In this document: in pieces, positions 10,460-23,800 of the stretch
Layout: every line of letters starts with the position of its first letter
Numbering within the stretch: the stretch's first letter is position 1
Source of the DNA: Branchipolynoe longqiensis
Lineage: Eukaryota; Annelida; Polychaeta; Phyllodocida; Polynoidae
Length of the DNA stretch: 64,000 bases
Assembly (NCBI GenBank): GCA_030323885.1
Contig: CM059193.1
Location: forward strand, 92,133,990 to 92,197,989
Direction of reading: 5' to 3'
The notes under the pieces: generated by a model
The model's input: the letters and a program-made list of their open reading frames with translations, nothing else
Told to the model about the DNA's origin: nothing
Databases searched by the model: none
Made by a program: the position numbers and the translations under genes

Positions 10460-11632
10460 AAATAGGCGGATTTAACGTGGGACTATGCAGCGTCAACATG
10501 GGACCATGTGACTTTAATGTGGGACTATGTGGCTTTAACGTGGGACTGTACAGCTTTCATGTGGGACTATACAGATTCAACGTGGGACTATGCGGCTTTA
10601 ATGTGGGACTATGTGGCTTTAATGTGGGACTATGTGGCTTTAACATGGGACTGTGCAGCTTTAATGTGGGACTATGCAGGTTTAAACTGGTACTAGGCAG
10701 CTTTAACGTCAGACTATGCAGCTTTAACATGGGACTAGGTGGCTTTAACATGGGACAATCCAGCTTTAACATGGTACTAGGTGGTTTTAATGTGGGACTA
10801 TGCAGCTTTCACGAGGGACTACATGGCTTTAATGAGGGACTATGCAGCTTTAACTTGGAACTATGCAGCTTTAACATCTGACTAGGGAGCTTTAACGTGG
10901 GACTATGTGGCTTTAACATGGGAGTAGATCATAGATGGCTTTGACATGGGACCATGCAGCCTCGATTTGGGACTATGTGGCTTTAACGTGGGACTATGCA
11001 GCTTTAACATGGGACTAGATGGCTTTGACATGGGACCATGTGGCTTTAATGTGCGACTCTGTGGCTTTAACAAGGGACTATGTGGCTTTAGCATGCGACT
11101 AGTCAGCTCTAACGTGGGATTATGCAGCGTTAACATGGGACTATACAGCTTTAGCATGGGACTAGGCTGCTTGAACATGGGACTAGGTGGCTTTAACATG
11201 GGACTATGTAGCTTTAATGTGGGACTATGCAACTTTAACGTGGGGCTATGAAGCTTTAACGTGGAACTATGTGGTTTTAACATGGGACTATGTGGCTTTA
11301 ACATGGGACTAGATGGCTTTGACATGGGACCATATGGCTTTGACATGGGACCATGTGGCTTTAACATGGGACTATGTGGCTTTAACATGGGACTATGTGG
11401 CTTTAACATGGGACTAGGCAGCTCTAACATGGGACTATGTGGCTTTAACGTGAGACTATGTGGCTTTAACGTGAGACTATGTGGCTTTAACGTGGGACTC
11501 TGTGGCTTTTACATGGGACTGTGCAGCTTCAGCATGGGACTATGTGACTTTAACGTGGGACTATGTGGCTTTAACGTGGGACTATGTGGCTTTAACGTGG
11601 GACTAGGCGGCTTTAACCTGTGACTGTGCGGC
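10460..11632 (+). repeat. 21-bp minisatellite adjoining the GPCR stop codon
   Basis: About 55 imperfect copies of a 21-bp unit (consensus near GGACTATGTGGCTTTAACGTG). Because 21 is a multiple of three, long frames stay open on both strands and encode heptads such as GLCGFNM (plus) and LKPHSPM (minus). These are not considered genes. The array ends at the GPCR stop codon (11634-11636), so it would be in that gene's 3' UTR if transcription continues. Confidence 0.9.
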
Positions 11633-11633
11633 T

Positions 11634-11843
11634 TTAAGCGGCAGTTTTGACATAGGAGGCCTCTGTCATGGTGGACGCGTTGCCCGTCGCCCCCTCAGGC
11701 TTGTCTCTGAGACTCGGGAAACATTTGTAAACGCCAAGAATCTGGAAGTAGGCCACTCGGAACTGCTTGTTTGTCGCCCCGTACAGGAAGAAGTTGCAGC
11801 TCGAGTTGACATGCGCAAAGAGGATCGCGAACATGTGCACTTC
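11634..11843 (-). CDS. GPCR last exon: TM7 and C-terminal tail
   Basis: Acceptor TTACAG|GAA, 69 codons then TAA. TM7 has HVNSSCNFFLYG, with Phe at the Pro position of NPxxY; the tail ends SYVKTAA. The stop codon sits at the edge of the 21-bp minisatellite. Confidence 0.92.
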   Translation of the reverse strand, partial: EVHMFAILFAHVNSSCNFFLYGATNKQFRVAYFQILGVYKCFPSLRDKPEGATGNASTMTEASYVKTAA

Positions 11844-14800
11844 CTGTAAGAGGAAATAACGACATAGCATAATCAGCGTAACAGGGTCGTTCTCAGAAGT
11901 TGTGTACCAATAGTGTGACATCAGTACCACAAAATCAAAATGCTGCCAAAGTCCTATAAACAAGTTTCCTCAATGTGTATGTCCTTTTGCATCTTAATAA
12001 TTGAAAATAAACATATTCTGGCATTTTTAAGTAGGTCAAATGATGCTCACACCCAATAAATAGCAGTATAGCATGGAAACCAATCTGACTCCAAAATCAA
12101 ATATTTTCTACACAAAACTTGACATTTCTAGGACATTTCACATGCCACTTGCTTTATAAACAGTAGTAATAATAATTTGAAACCTCATTGCTATGGTTTT
12201 GTCTTATTTGTGAATATTAAAGAGAAAAACAAAAAAATATTAGCACGGTAACAGTCAAAGTGGAAACAACAATTTTACACAAATGTTCGGCTCAAATTTC
12301 AATGTTTAGGGGCAATTTCAGGATTTATCTTTTACTATACCATAACTAGGTCCATGCATAGAATGTCAAATGGTGAAAATAGTTCCTGTATTGTATCTGT
12401 ACTCAGTGTTTGATACAGAGTTTCATAGTACTTGCAAGTGGAAACGAAATGTTACGATGTTAATGACTCCAGAAAAGGTTAACTATTTCATCATTTTAAT
12501 TTTTTTTAAAGAAATAAATGTCTTCAACTTAATGAAGACATTGTATATGACCATTTGAAGTAAAATGAGCTGTTGTTCAGAGGTTTTCATTAAGTTTGTG
12601 ACACTTTATTTTCAATGCTGTTGACAATGTCACAAATTAGTGATGTAATTTTCGATGTATTTAGCTATATCCATCTCAATAAGATACATAATACACAATA
12701 TTAACATTTACTTTTGATCTAAAATATCTCCCACATTATTGGGCTAAATGATGAAATCTAAATATTGACACTCCAATAATGGGTTTCTTTGAAATATGCA
12801 TTTCAAGTAGAGTACCTCAAGTGGTACACAGTTTCTGAGAACGACCCAACAATGAGTAGCGCAACCAGAGTGTTTGAACTCGGTTGAGGGCATTTGAGCT
12901 CGTCCCAACGCGTTTGAACTCACATGAGCATGCATCCTGGCTTACCGGAAATACACCTTCCTCTTCTCGTGTTCACGAGAACTCAGTGAGCCAGATTAGT
13001 TATCAGTATAATTGATAGATTACAGAGATACTTCACAATGCACATTTATTTTTTATCACTATAAAATGGTATTTATTTCAATTATCATAATCATGTGTTC
13101 TGTCATTCTCAAGAAGACTCAGAGACTCACAACATTGTTTCCGGTACAACTGAGCGATAATTGCAGAAAACTTCCGCACCTCTGCATGACAAAGGCCATG
13201 GGACCAGGCTAGACCTCCACTGACATCTGATGCAGTAGTAGTAGTTTCTATACACCTAAACACGGTTTGGCGGCCATCTTGACCTAATTCCTGTTTGCAG
13301 GTACACAAACCCACGTGGCAGTATCATCAGTGTGGCAGTGAGCAATCTTCAGAGAGAAAAAGTTAAATATCTCTAAAACCACACCATCTAGAAACAAATC
13401 GCTTTGTACACATATAGAAAACATACTCAACGAATAGATTATATTAAATTGATATGGTTAGGGTTCTGGATTTCTATTAATTTTGAATAAAACTGACGTT
13501 TTTCACTACGCGTACGGCAAACTCAATGCATTGTCAATGGCGGTGAGCAATCTTCAGAGAGAAAAAGTTAAATATCTCAAAAACTACAACACCTAGAAAC
13601 AAACTGATTGGAATACACATAGAAAACATGTTTACCAAAAAGATTATATTAAATTGATATGGTTAGGGTTCTGGATTTCTATTAATTTTGAATAAAACTG
13701 ATGTTTTTCACTACGCGTACGGCAAACTCAATGCATTGTCAATGGCGGTGAGCAATCTTCATACAGAAAAAGTGAAATATCTCTAAAACCACACCATCTA
13801 GAAACAAATCGCTTTGCACACATATAGAAAACATACTCAACGAATAGATTATATTAAATTTATATGGTTAGGGTTCTGGATTTCTATTAATTTTGAATAA
13901 AACTAATGCTTTGCACTGTGCGTTCTGGCAAACTCAAGGCTATCAGTGTTTGTTTACCTATAACCGGAAGTGGCCTCGTTCTCGCGAAAGTAGGACATGC
14001 CCATACAAGGCCAAACCGTGTTATGGTGTATACACCAGACGGGATGGCCGAATGGGTTAGGGCGCCCGTCTCCCGTGTTTGTAGATCGTAGATCGTAGGA
14101 TCGTGGGTTCGAACCCTGGTCGAGTCAAACCAATGTTTAAAAAATATTTGTCACTTCCTAGCCAAGCACTCAGCATTATTAGGATAGGACAAGGACTGGT
14201 CTGCTCAGTGTTAGGATAATGTGACTGAGTGGGATATCAGGTAATGGTGCTGGTGGCCTTGTCTCCCAGTGGGGCAGCACTATAAAGTTGTCATGAGTGG
14301 ACACTGTCACAAACAAGTCGGTACCCGTCCTGATATGGCCTTAGATGTTGCTAGGACAAGTTTCTATTCAGACATAATCACACATTTATGTGTTTGGCAC
14401 AGATTAAAGTGCTTGACATATATTTGAAATTTAGTATACTTCCACTTCTGTTTAAATTACATAATATCAGTACTTAAAGAATGGGAAAATTACCATGCAA
14501 TGGTATGTTCAATAGGCCTAAGCCGTGTTCACACGGGCAATGTAAATCGATTCGTAGAAAGCGACTTGCCTAGTTCGCCTCACATTTCTCGTGTGAACGC
14601 ACGTCTGATGCGGATTAGGGCTGATTCGACTCACGTGATGCGGATCCTGTAAACCACCTAAGCGAGGTAGTCTACGTGAATCGATTCCTGTGATGCGGAT
14701 AATTTTGCCCGTGTGGACGCTCTGAGGCGGATTAAGCACCTCACACGCATGCGCAGTCGACACCTCAGGTTGTTGACTTTCCGGTCGATCAAAAGCGCAT

Positions 14801-17800
14801 ATTATATAATTTAATTAATGAAACCGCTATCTAAGCACAGATATTTTTTTCATCATTTATTTGTATGGTTTCACTGCCCAGCAGAAGTTTTGACCGTTCC
14901 AAACCAATACGATTCAGTAATTACATATCTAGGTCGAACCCACACTCTCTGGTGCCAGCATCGTCGAACCCAAAATGGCGCTGGTTAGCCTGGACTTGCT
15001 CATGCGCAGCATTCGATTTCCGGCCTCAGTACTGCCCGTGTGAACGGGCCGCTAATTCGCCTCACCTGATTCGATTTGCCTGAATCGCCTCACATTTTGC
15101 CCGTGTGAACACGGCTCTAATGGACAGTGGTGACCCGTTTCAACTCCTTTTGTCGCTGCCATCCCTTCTCAACAACAAGCGCTTGTTGTTGATTAGAAGA
15201 AGACCGGCATGAACATAATTTATTGTCAGAAAGATCGATACTACAGTAGTACCTGTATTGAACAGCCAACTCTGCATCCAGATCAATGTTGTCTTGACAT
15301 ATCAGGTGTCCTGTTATTGGTACTACAGTAGTACCTGTATTCAATGGACAACTCTGCATCCAGATCAATGTTGTCCTGACATATCAGGTGTCCTGTTATT
15401 GGTACTACAGTAGTACCTGTATTGAACAGCCAACTCTGCATCCAGATCAATGTTGTCCTGACATATCAGGTGTCCTGTTATTGGTACTACAGTAGTACCT
15501 GTATTGAACAGCCAACTCTGCATCCAGATCAATGTTGTCTTGACATATCAGGTGTCCTGTTATTGGTACTACAGTAGTACCTGTATTGAACAGCCAACTC
15601 TGCATCCAGATCAATGTTGTCGTGACATATCAGGTGTCCTGTTATTGGTACTACAGTAGTACCTGTATTGAACAGCCAACTCTGCATCCAGATCAATGTT
15701 GTCTTGACATATCAGGTGTCCTGTTATTGGTACTACAGTAGTACCTGTATTGAACAGCCAACTCTGCATCCAGATCAATGTTGTCTTGACATATCAGGTG
15801 TCCTGTTATTGGTACTACAGTAGTACCTGTCTTCAATGGACAACTCTCCATCCAGATCAATGTTGTCGTGACATATCAGGTGTCCTGTTATTGGTACTAC
15901 AGTAGTACCTGTCTTCAATGGACAACTCTGCATCCAGATCAATGTTGTCCTGACATATCAGGTGTCCTGTTATTGGTACTACAGTAGTACCTGTATTCAA
16001 TGGACAACTCTCCATCCAGATCAATGTTGTCGTGACATATCAGGTGTCCTGTTATTGGTACTACAGTAGTACCTGTCTTCAATGGACAACTCTCCATCCA
16101 GATCAATGTTGTCGTGACATATCAGGTGTCCTGTTATTGGTACTACAGTAGTACCTGTCTTCAATGGACAACTCTGAAATCAGACAAAATTGTCCTGACA
16201 TATCAGGTGTCCTGTTATTGGTACTACAGTAGTACCTGTCTTCAATGGACAACTCTGAAATCAGAAAAAACTGTCCTGACATATCAGGTGTCCTGTTATT
16301 GGTACTACAGTAGTACCTGTCTTCAATGGACAACTCTGAAATCAGACAAAACTGTCCTGACATAGCATGTGTCCTGTTATTGGTACTACAGTAGGACCTG
16401 TCTTCAATGGACAACTCTGCAGCAATCAGACACAATTGTTCTGAGACAGTAGGTGTCTTGTCATCTATACTACAGTAGTAACTCTCTTCAAAGGATAACT
16501 TTAGAATCAGACCAAATTGTCCTGATACAGCAGATGTCCTATCATTGGTATTATAATAATACCTGTCTTCAAGGGAAATGCTGCCTTCAAACCACTGTTG
16601 CCCTCACATAGCAGGTGTCCTATCATAGGTAATACAGAGGTACCTGTCTTCAATGGACAACTCTGAAATCAGACAAAGCTGTCCTAATATAGCAGGTGTC
16701 CTGCCATCGGTACTATAGTAGTATTTGTCTTCAACGGACAACTCTGCATCCAGATCAATGTTGCCCTGACATAGCAGGTGTCCTGTCATCGAAGGGACAG
16801 TCAAATACAACAAAGACAGTTTGTACATTGAACAATTGTTCGCACGTGACAGTGGTCCGATCAGAGGAGTCACTGAAGGACAGCTTTTTTGTTTGTTTGT
16901 TGTTGTCGTAGCAACATCTAAGGTCATATCAGGACGGATACTGACTTGTAACCGTGCACACGCATAGTGACTTTATAGTGCTGCCCAACTGGGAGACAAG
17001 GCCACCTGCACCATGACCTAATATCCCACGCAGTCACATTTTCATCCTGACACTGAGCTAACCAATCCTTGTCCTATCCTATTAATGCCAAGTGCCAGGA
17101 TAGGTAGCGACAAGTATCAATTTGATAAGTCATTAGTTCGATTCGACTGGGATTCAAACTCCCGACCTTCCATATGGGAAGGTGTCGGTCATCCGATCGA
17201 TCCTGCTCAGTGTCTCATTTGCATTTTGGGCTATTTTCCATTCCAACCAGTGGTCCACAACTGGTTCATCAAAGCCTGTCGTATGTGATGTCCTGTCTGA
17301 GGGAAAGTGCATATAAAAGACCCATTGCTGCTTATCGGAAAGAGTAGCCTATGTGGCGGCAGCAGGTTTCCTCCAAAGAAATATGTCAGAAGGACCATAC
17401 GTTTGACGTCCAATAGCCGATGATACGATAAAAAAAAGCAATGTACTCTAGAGACGTTGTTAAATAAAACAAGTTTTACTTTTTTGTAAGACAAAGCTTA
17501 GTTCCCTCACCTGTGGATAGGTGTCATAGCGGTCCAGCACAATGATGATGGCGTAGGGGGTCCAGGAACCAGCGAAGACAGCGAATATGATGAACAGAGT
17601 TCGGGCCAGCTTCATCGAATTGTCTCGCATCTTGGTGGCTGCTCGTTGTCCATCCGCATTGTTTTTCCTAGGTGAGAATGGGGTTGAGGTTAGTGCGTAA
17701 AACAATAAAAGCTACATGGTTTGATGATGCATAATGTATTATGCGAATGTCGTAGGGCGATGAAAATAGAAAATATTGTGTCTAGAGTGGGAATCGAAAA

Positions 17801-20800
17801 CATGTCTCTTGCATTCCAGGCCAGTCTGCTAATCATTACACCACCAGATTCTACTATATTTATCTCAGAAATTGAAAGAAACTTAAAACCATCAAACTAT
17901 GCAACTCTAAAAATTCAAAATATCAGGGATAACCGATAAGCCAGATTAGCATGTTAGTAAATGAACAGACCCTACATTAAAACTGACTACAACTTTACCA
18001 AATGAATACAGAAGATAACTTCTGCTTACATTCTAAATACCATGTAATGATGTATATACTCATACTGGTCTGAGTAATATTGATCTAGTTATATGACACT
18101 TTTCTTTTTTCTTTTTCTTTTTCTTTTTTTTGTGTGACAAGTTTTTTATTCTGCCCATAACGTATAAGCTCCCGTGAGGGTGCTTGTTTTCAACGCTGGA
18201 CAGCTGTGGTACTGGATTGGTCTGGTCCCGCACTCAGGAGTCTTTACCTGATTTTTCTCGGGCCAACCTTTGCGGTATCAAAATAGTTTTGGGTGTTTGT
18301 AGTTTCTATATTAGTTTTTTTTTAATTTTCAAGTTTTTTCCTAACCTGTATATGATAACTTAGCCTACTATGTACATCTACGCAGATGACATACAGGCCT
18401 GTGGGAGAGGATCCCATCCCATTGTGGTTTATTACAGCATCCTTTCACCCATGCCCTGTCCTTAGATAGTACACTAGTGTGCCAGAACTCCCCTGGACCC
18501 TTCAGGACTGCGACTAGGTGGGATGGCTGTGTTGTATGGTTAGCCATTTCGTATTTCAGGGTGATTCGGATGCATGACCGTGGCCTGCCTGGTTCTGCTT
18601 TGGTTTGTGCCAGTACACATACCCAGACGGACTGCGCCCTATGGTGATAGTCATTTCGAATTCCTTAGTACTTAGTAGGGCTAGTTTCCGTATTTGTAAT
18701 ATCTACCATCTTTTCTGGCCGGTCTTTTGCTTTTTGTGCCAGAACACAGCAAGCAGTGACTGCGCCCAAGATCAGGTGAGATATTGTTTCTTCAGTAGGT
18801 GGTTGTGTATTATGTTTTCTTTAAGGACCTTTTATAGTGGTCCATGCTTTTGATTGCCCGTTGTTGTGTGGGTTGATTATTCCAGGCATGTCCCGCCATG
18901 GCAAACACACTTCTCTCATAAATTTTGGTGTTACTTATTGCTGTCAGTAGCACTGGGGCTGCCATTTGCCTGGTGTCCCTACGGGGGGTTGCTGTGTAGC
19001 CTGGTTTTGTGGTGTAATGGTGTGCCAGTATTTTGAGGTGCGTTTCCCTTCTACTTGTTAGTAGTGTTGCATTGCATTTTTTGTGTAATTCGATTGTGGG
19101 ATATCTTTTGTTCACCTGAAGGCATACTTTGAGGGCTCTATTTTGTAGCACCTGTAGTTTGCTTAATAGTTTAGTATTTCCTCCCATGTATACTACATCG
19201 CCATAGTCAAAGTAGGGGAGGATCATGCCTTTATATATTTTAATTGCCATGCTTTCAGTCATGTAGTATCTCAGTTTAGCCAGTAGCCATATTTTATGGT
19301 TTACTTTTTTGATAGTATTTGTTATGCAGAGGTCATAATTTAGGTGTCTGTCTAGATCCACTCCCAGATATCGGTAGTTGTCTACTTGTTCTAGTTCGGT
19401 GTTTCCCAGAAGACACTTTATTTTCTCATTACTTGTTAGCCTGGTACCAAATAGTACTGTTTTTGACTTGCTGTTGTTTATGGTTATCCTATTTAGTTGG
19501 CACCACTCGATTAGTTTTGTTAGTGTTAGATTCAGTTTCATTTCTATTTCTTCGGTTGTTTTGCCTGCAGCATATACCACGGTGTCATCTGCATATAGTT
19601 GGATGTTTTCAATTTCTAGCCAGTTGTTTAGATCGTTAATATATATGAGGAAGAGAAGTGGCCCCAGGACTGACCCTTGGGGTACTCCGCAAGTTATCCT
19701 TTCCTCATTGGATATGGATCCATTTACTGTGGTGCATTGCTTTCTGTTTTCTAGATAGCTCGCTAGCCATTTTCCTGTTACTCCCGTTATTCCCATTTGG
19801 GTTAGTTTGCTCCTTAGGATAGGGTGGTCCACTGTGTCAAACGCTTTGCTGAAGTCTATGAACGCTGCACCCACTAGGTTCTTTTTATTGATACTGTTTG
19901 CAATATCAGTTATTAAGTTAGCAATTGTTTTTATTGTCGAGTGGTATTTTCTGAAACCGCCCTGTTTACTGTTGCCATATTGCTATGGAACTTACAGAAT
20001 TTCATCGCATTATATGCTGCAAATCGTATATGTAACAGTTATTGTAGACCTTAGTCTATATTTTCTCATTACTTGTTAGCCTGGGGTACCAAATAGTACT
20101 GTTTTTGACTTGCTGTTGTTTATGGTTATCCTATTTAGTTGGCACCACTCGATTAGTTTTGTTAGTGTTAGATTCAGTTTCATTTCTATTTCTTCGGTTG
20201 TTTTGCCTGCAGCATATACCACGGTGTCATCTGCATATAGTTGGATGTTTTCAATTTCTAGCCAGTTGTTTAGATCGTTAATATATATGAGGAAGAGAAG
20301 TGGCCCCAGGACTGACCCTTGGGGTACTCCGCAAGTTATCCTTTCCTCATTGGATATGGATCCATTTACTGTGGTGCATTGCTTTCTGTTTTCTAGATAG
20401 CTCGCTAGCCATTTTCCTGTTACTCCCGTTATTCCCATTTGGGTTAGTTTGCTCCTTAGGATAGGGTGGTCCACCGTGTCAAACGCTTTGCTGAAGTCTA
20501 TGAACGCTGCACCCACTAGGTTCTTTTTATTGATACTGTTTGCAATATCAGTTATTAAGTTAGCAATTGTTTTTATTGTCGAGTGGTATTTTCTGAAACC
20601 GCCCTGTTTACTGTTGCCATATTGCTATGGAACTTACAGAATTTCATCGCATTATATGCTGCAAATCGTATATGTAACAGTTATTGTAGACCTTAGTCTA
20701 TATACCTTTTTTGCGTAAACAATCCTGCATTGAGAAATGGCTGGAAGACCAGTGCTTCGGCACTGACAAAAGACTTAATCAGTGGAATAAACATATTTAC

Positions 20801-23800
20801 CACCAAAAAAACACACAAAAATGACTGTCACACTCACAGGTTGGCGGCTGCCACACGCTTCTTGCTCTGCCTGACATGCAGGTAGATGAGAATGTACGAG
20901 ATGGAGATGATGAACACGGGTGTCGCGATACCTGCCAATATTATATACCTTTTATTCATATATTGGGTATGTTGGGTATCTTATATATTCAATTTGCGAG
21001 CGTAGTGATACTGCTTCCGGTTGTCCAGTTTTCCCCACTTCCGGCACCCCGTTCAATACACCATAACACGGTTTGGCGGCCATCTTGACCTAATTCGTGT
21101 TCGTAGGTAAACAAACGCACTTGGTATTGATTGTCAATGGCAGTGTCACCAGTTAGCAATCTTCATACAGAAAAAGTTAAATATCTCTAAAACCACACCA
21201 GCTAGAAACAAGCTGATTGGAATACACATAGAAAACATGTTTAACAAAAAGATTATATTGAATTGATATGGTTAGGGTTCTGGATTTCTATTAAATTTGA
21301 ATAAATCTGACATTTTGCACTGCGCGTACCAGCAAACTCAATGCATTGCCGATGGTCGTGAGCAATCTTCATACAGAAAAAGTGAAATATCTCTAAAACT
21401 ACACCACCTATAAACAAATCGCTTGGTACACATATAGAAAACATATTCAACGAATAGATTATATTAAATTTATTAGGTTAGGGTTCTGGATTTCTATTAA
21501 TTTTGAATAAAACTAACGGTTTGCACTGCGCGTACCGGCAAACGCAATCGCGGCAATGCATTGTCAATGGCAGTGAGCAATCTTCATACAGAAAACGTTA
21601 AATATCTCTAAAACTACACTACCTAGAAACAAACAAATTGGAGTACATATAGAAAACATGTTTATCCAAAAGATTATATTAAATTGATATGGTTAGGGTT
21701 CTCGATTTCTCTTAATTTTGAATACAACTAATTCGTTGTACTGTGCGTTCAGGCAAACTCAAGGCTATCAGTCTTTGTTTACCTATAACCGGAAGTGGCC
21801 TCGTTCTCGCGAAAGTAGGACATGCCCAAATATGGCCAAACCGTGTTATTGTGTATGTATTGTCAGTTCACTCCTAACTGCAATATGGGCAACTTCAAAT
21901 TCACCCACTCTCCCCTCCTAGGGTGAGCGCTTCCTTGTCCATGTCATGTTTGTTTGTTGTTGTTTTACGTACTAGAAACAGCTAAGGTCATATCAGGATG
22001 GGTACCGACTTGTGACAGTGTGCAGTCATGGCAACTTTATAGTGCTGCCCAACTGGGAGACAAGGCCGCCAGCACCATGACCTGATATCCCATTATCACA
22101 TTATCCTGACACTGAGCTAACCAGCCCTTGCCCTATCCTAATAATGCCGAGCGCCTGGCTAGGAAGCGACAAGTATCAATTTTTAAGTCATTGGTTTGAC
22201 TCGAGCAGGGTTCGAACCCACAAAACCATGGGTTCGGATCCCGCGATCTCCCAAAACAGGTGTCGGACGCTTAACTCATTCGGTCATCCTGTCTGGTGTG
22301 ACCATGTCATGTCATGTCATGTCATGTCATGTCATGCTCCTGATAAGTATAAGTAAATGAACATTAAGCCAGGTAAACCTTGAGCGATATCTACACTTAT
22401 TACATATTACTCGCTGTTATCCATGCCACGATTCTATAATGTTTTCTCTGTTTCATGTTGCCGATACCACATTGACTATGCACAAGCTCGGGTCCCTGTC
22501 ATCCAGCACCGAGATCCGCGAATTGCTCGACCTCGCTCGTGGTTACAGATTACTCTTTTGAAAAAATTTGATAACAAAAGTCATGTCTCCTTATTCATAA
22601 GTAGCGATGCAAATTGCATCAGTGGTACCAGATATGTGGGTTGGGCATAAAGGTTGGTACTAGTTGGTGTACCATATGGCGGAGGGAACCAAACGGGATA
22701 GCCGAATGAGTTGAGCATCCATCTCTTGTTTTGGGAGATTGGGGGATCCGAACCCATGGGATGGTGGGTTCGAACCCTGATTGAGTCAAACCAATGATTT
22801 AAAAATTGATACTTGTCCCTTCCTAGCCAGGTGCTCGGCATTATTAGGACAGGGCAAGGACTGGTTCGCTTAGTGTCAGGATAATGTGACTGGTGCTGGT
22901 GGCCTGGTCTCCCAGTGGGGCAGCACTAAAAAGTTGCCATGAGTGCGCACTGTCACAAGTCGGTACCCATCTTGATGTGACCTTAGATATAGGACATAAA
23001 ACAACAACAAACATATGACAGAGGGTAGGTTGAGCGGCCTGGGGGTGGGGTGGTTAGGTTTGTGTGTGAGGGTGTGTAGTGGGCGGGGGAGGGGGGGGGG
23101 TTCTGGTGGCTGTTATAAGCCAGTTGGTTCTCTGCTACCTATAGGTTAGTGGCTGTCATGATTTTCGCTTAATAAAAGAGGGTGGGGCGTTATGGCTGCT
23201 TATTATTGTCTTGTAATTGTCTATCTATATTGTTGTAGAGTTGCTTACTGTGTAGTGGCATTAGGGCTGGAAGACCAGTGCATGAGCACTGACCTGTTAT
23301 TCAGAGGAATAAAAACACTTGAACAAAAAACAAAATTGCCCAGCCAGACAATTGCACTCGGTCCAAATGTCGTGGTGTTGGTTGGTTGGTGGAGTTTTAC
23401 ATCCTGGCAACATCTAAGGAGGTCATATCAGGACGGGTACCGACTTGTGACAATGTGAACTCATGGCGACTTTACTTTACAGTGCTTCCCCACTGGGAGA
23501 CCAGGCTACCGGCACCATGACCTGATATCCTACTCAGTGACATTATCCTGACACTGAGCTAATCCGTCCTTGCCATATCCTATTCATGCTGAGCGCCAGG
23601 CTAGGAAGTGACAAGTGTCAATTTTGTAAGTCATTGGTTTGACTCGACTGGGAATAAAACTGCCGACCTCCCGCATGGGAGGCCTGCGCTCTACCGATTC
23701 GGCCACCGTGTCTGATAGTAGTTGTGTTGTTGTTGTGTCAGGAATAATATTGTTTCTTCATGAAGTAAAATGTATTTATTGCAGATATTTCAAATCGTTA

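Noticed and set aside
10426..11623. Long ORFs on both strands (up to 175 codons) of Gly-Phe-Asn or Leu-Lys-Pro heptads
   Set aside because: They are a by-product of a 21-bp tandem repeat without stop codons. They occur on both strands at once and lack start context or conserved domains.
14038..14140. Functional tRNA gene at SINE heads
   Set aside because: A and B boxes are present, but the cloverleaf is incomplete and each is attached to the same SINE body in many places.
16103..16435. ORFs of up to 110 codons within the 82-bp satellite
   Set aside because: Repeat-derived and open on both strands, with no domain.
15233..16790. Regularly spaced repeats resembling a CRISPR array
   Set aside because: The units are contiguous and the whole 82 bp repeats; there are no unique spacers, and the host is a eukaryote. 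The same applies to the arrays at 25135, 35205 and 46340.
19319..20400. Plus-strand ORFs of up to 126 codons rich in hydrophobic residues
   Set aside because: Antisense shadows of the minus-strand LINE reverse transcriptase; they repeat exactly in the duplicated segment.
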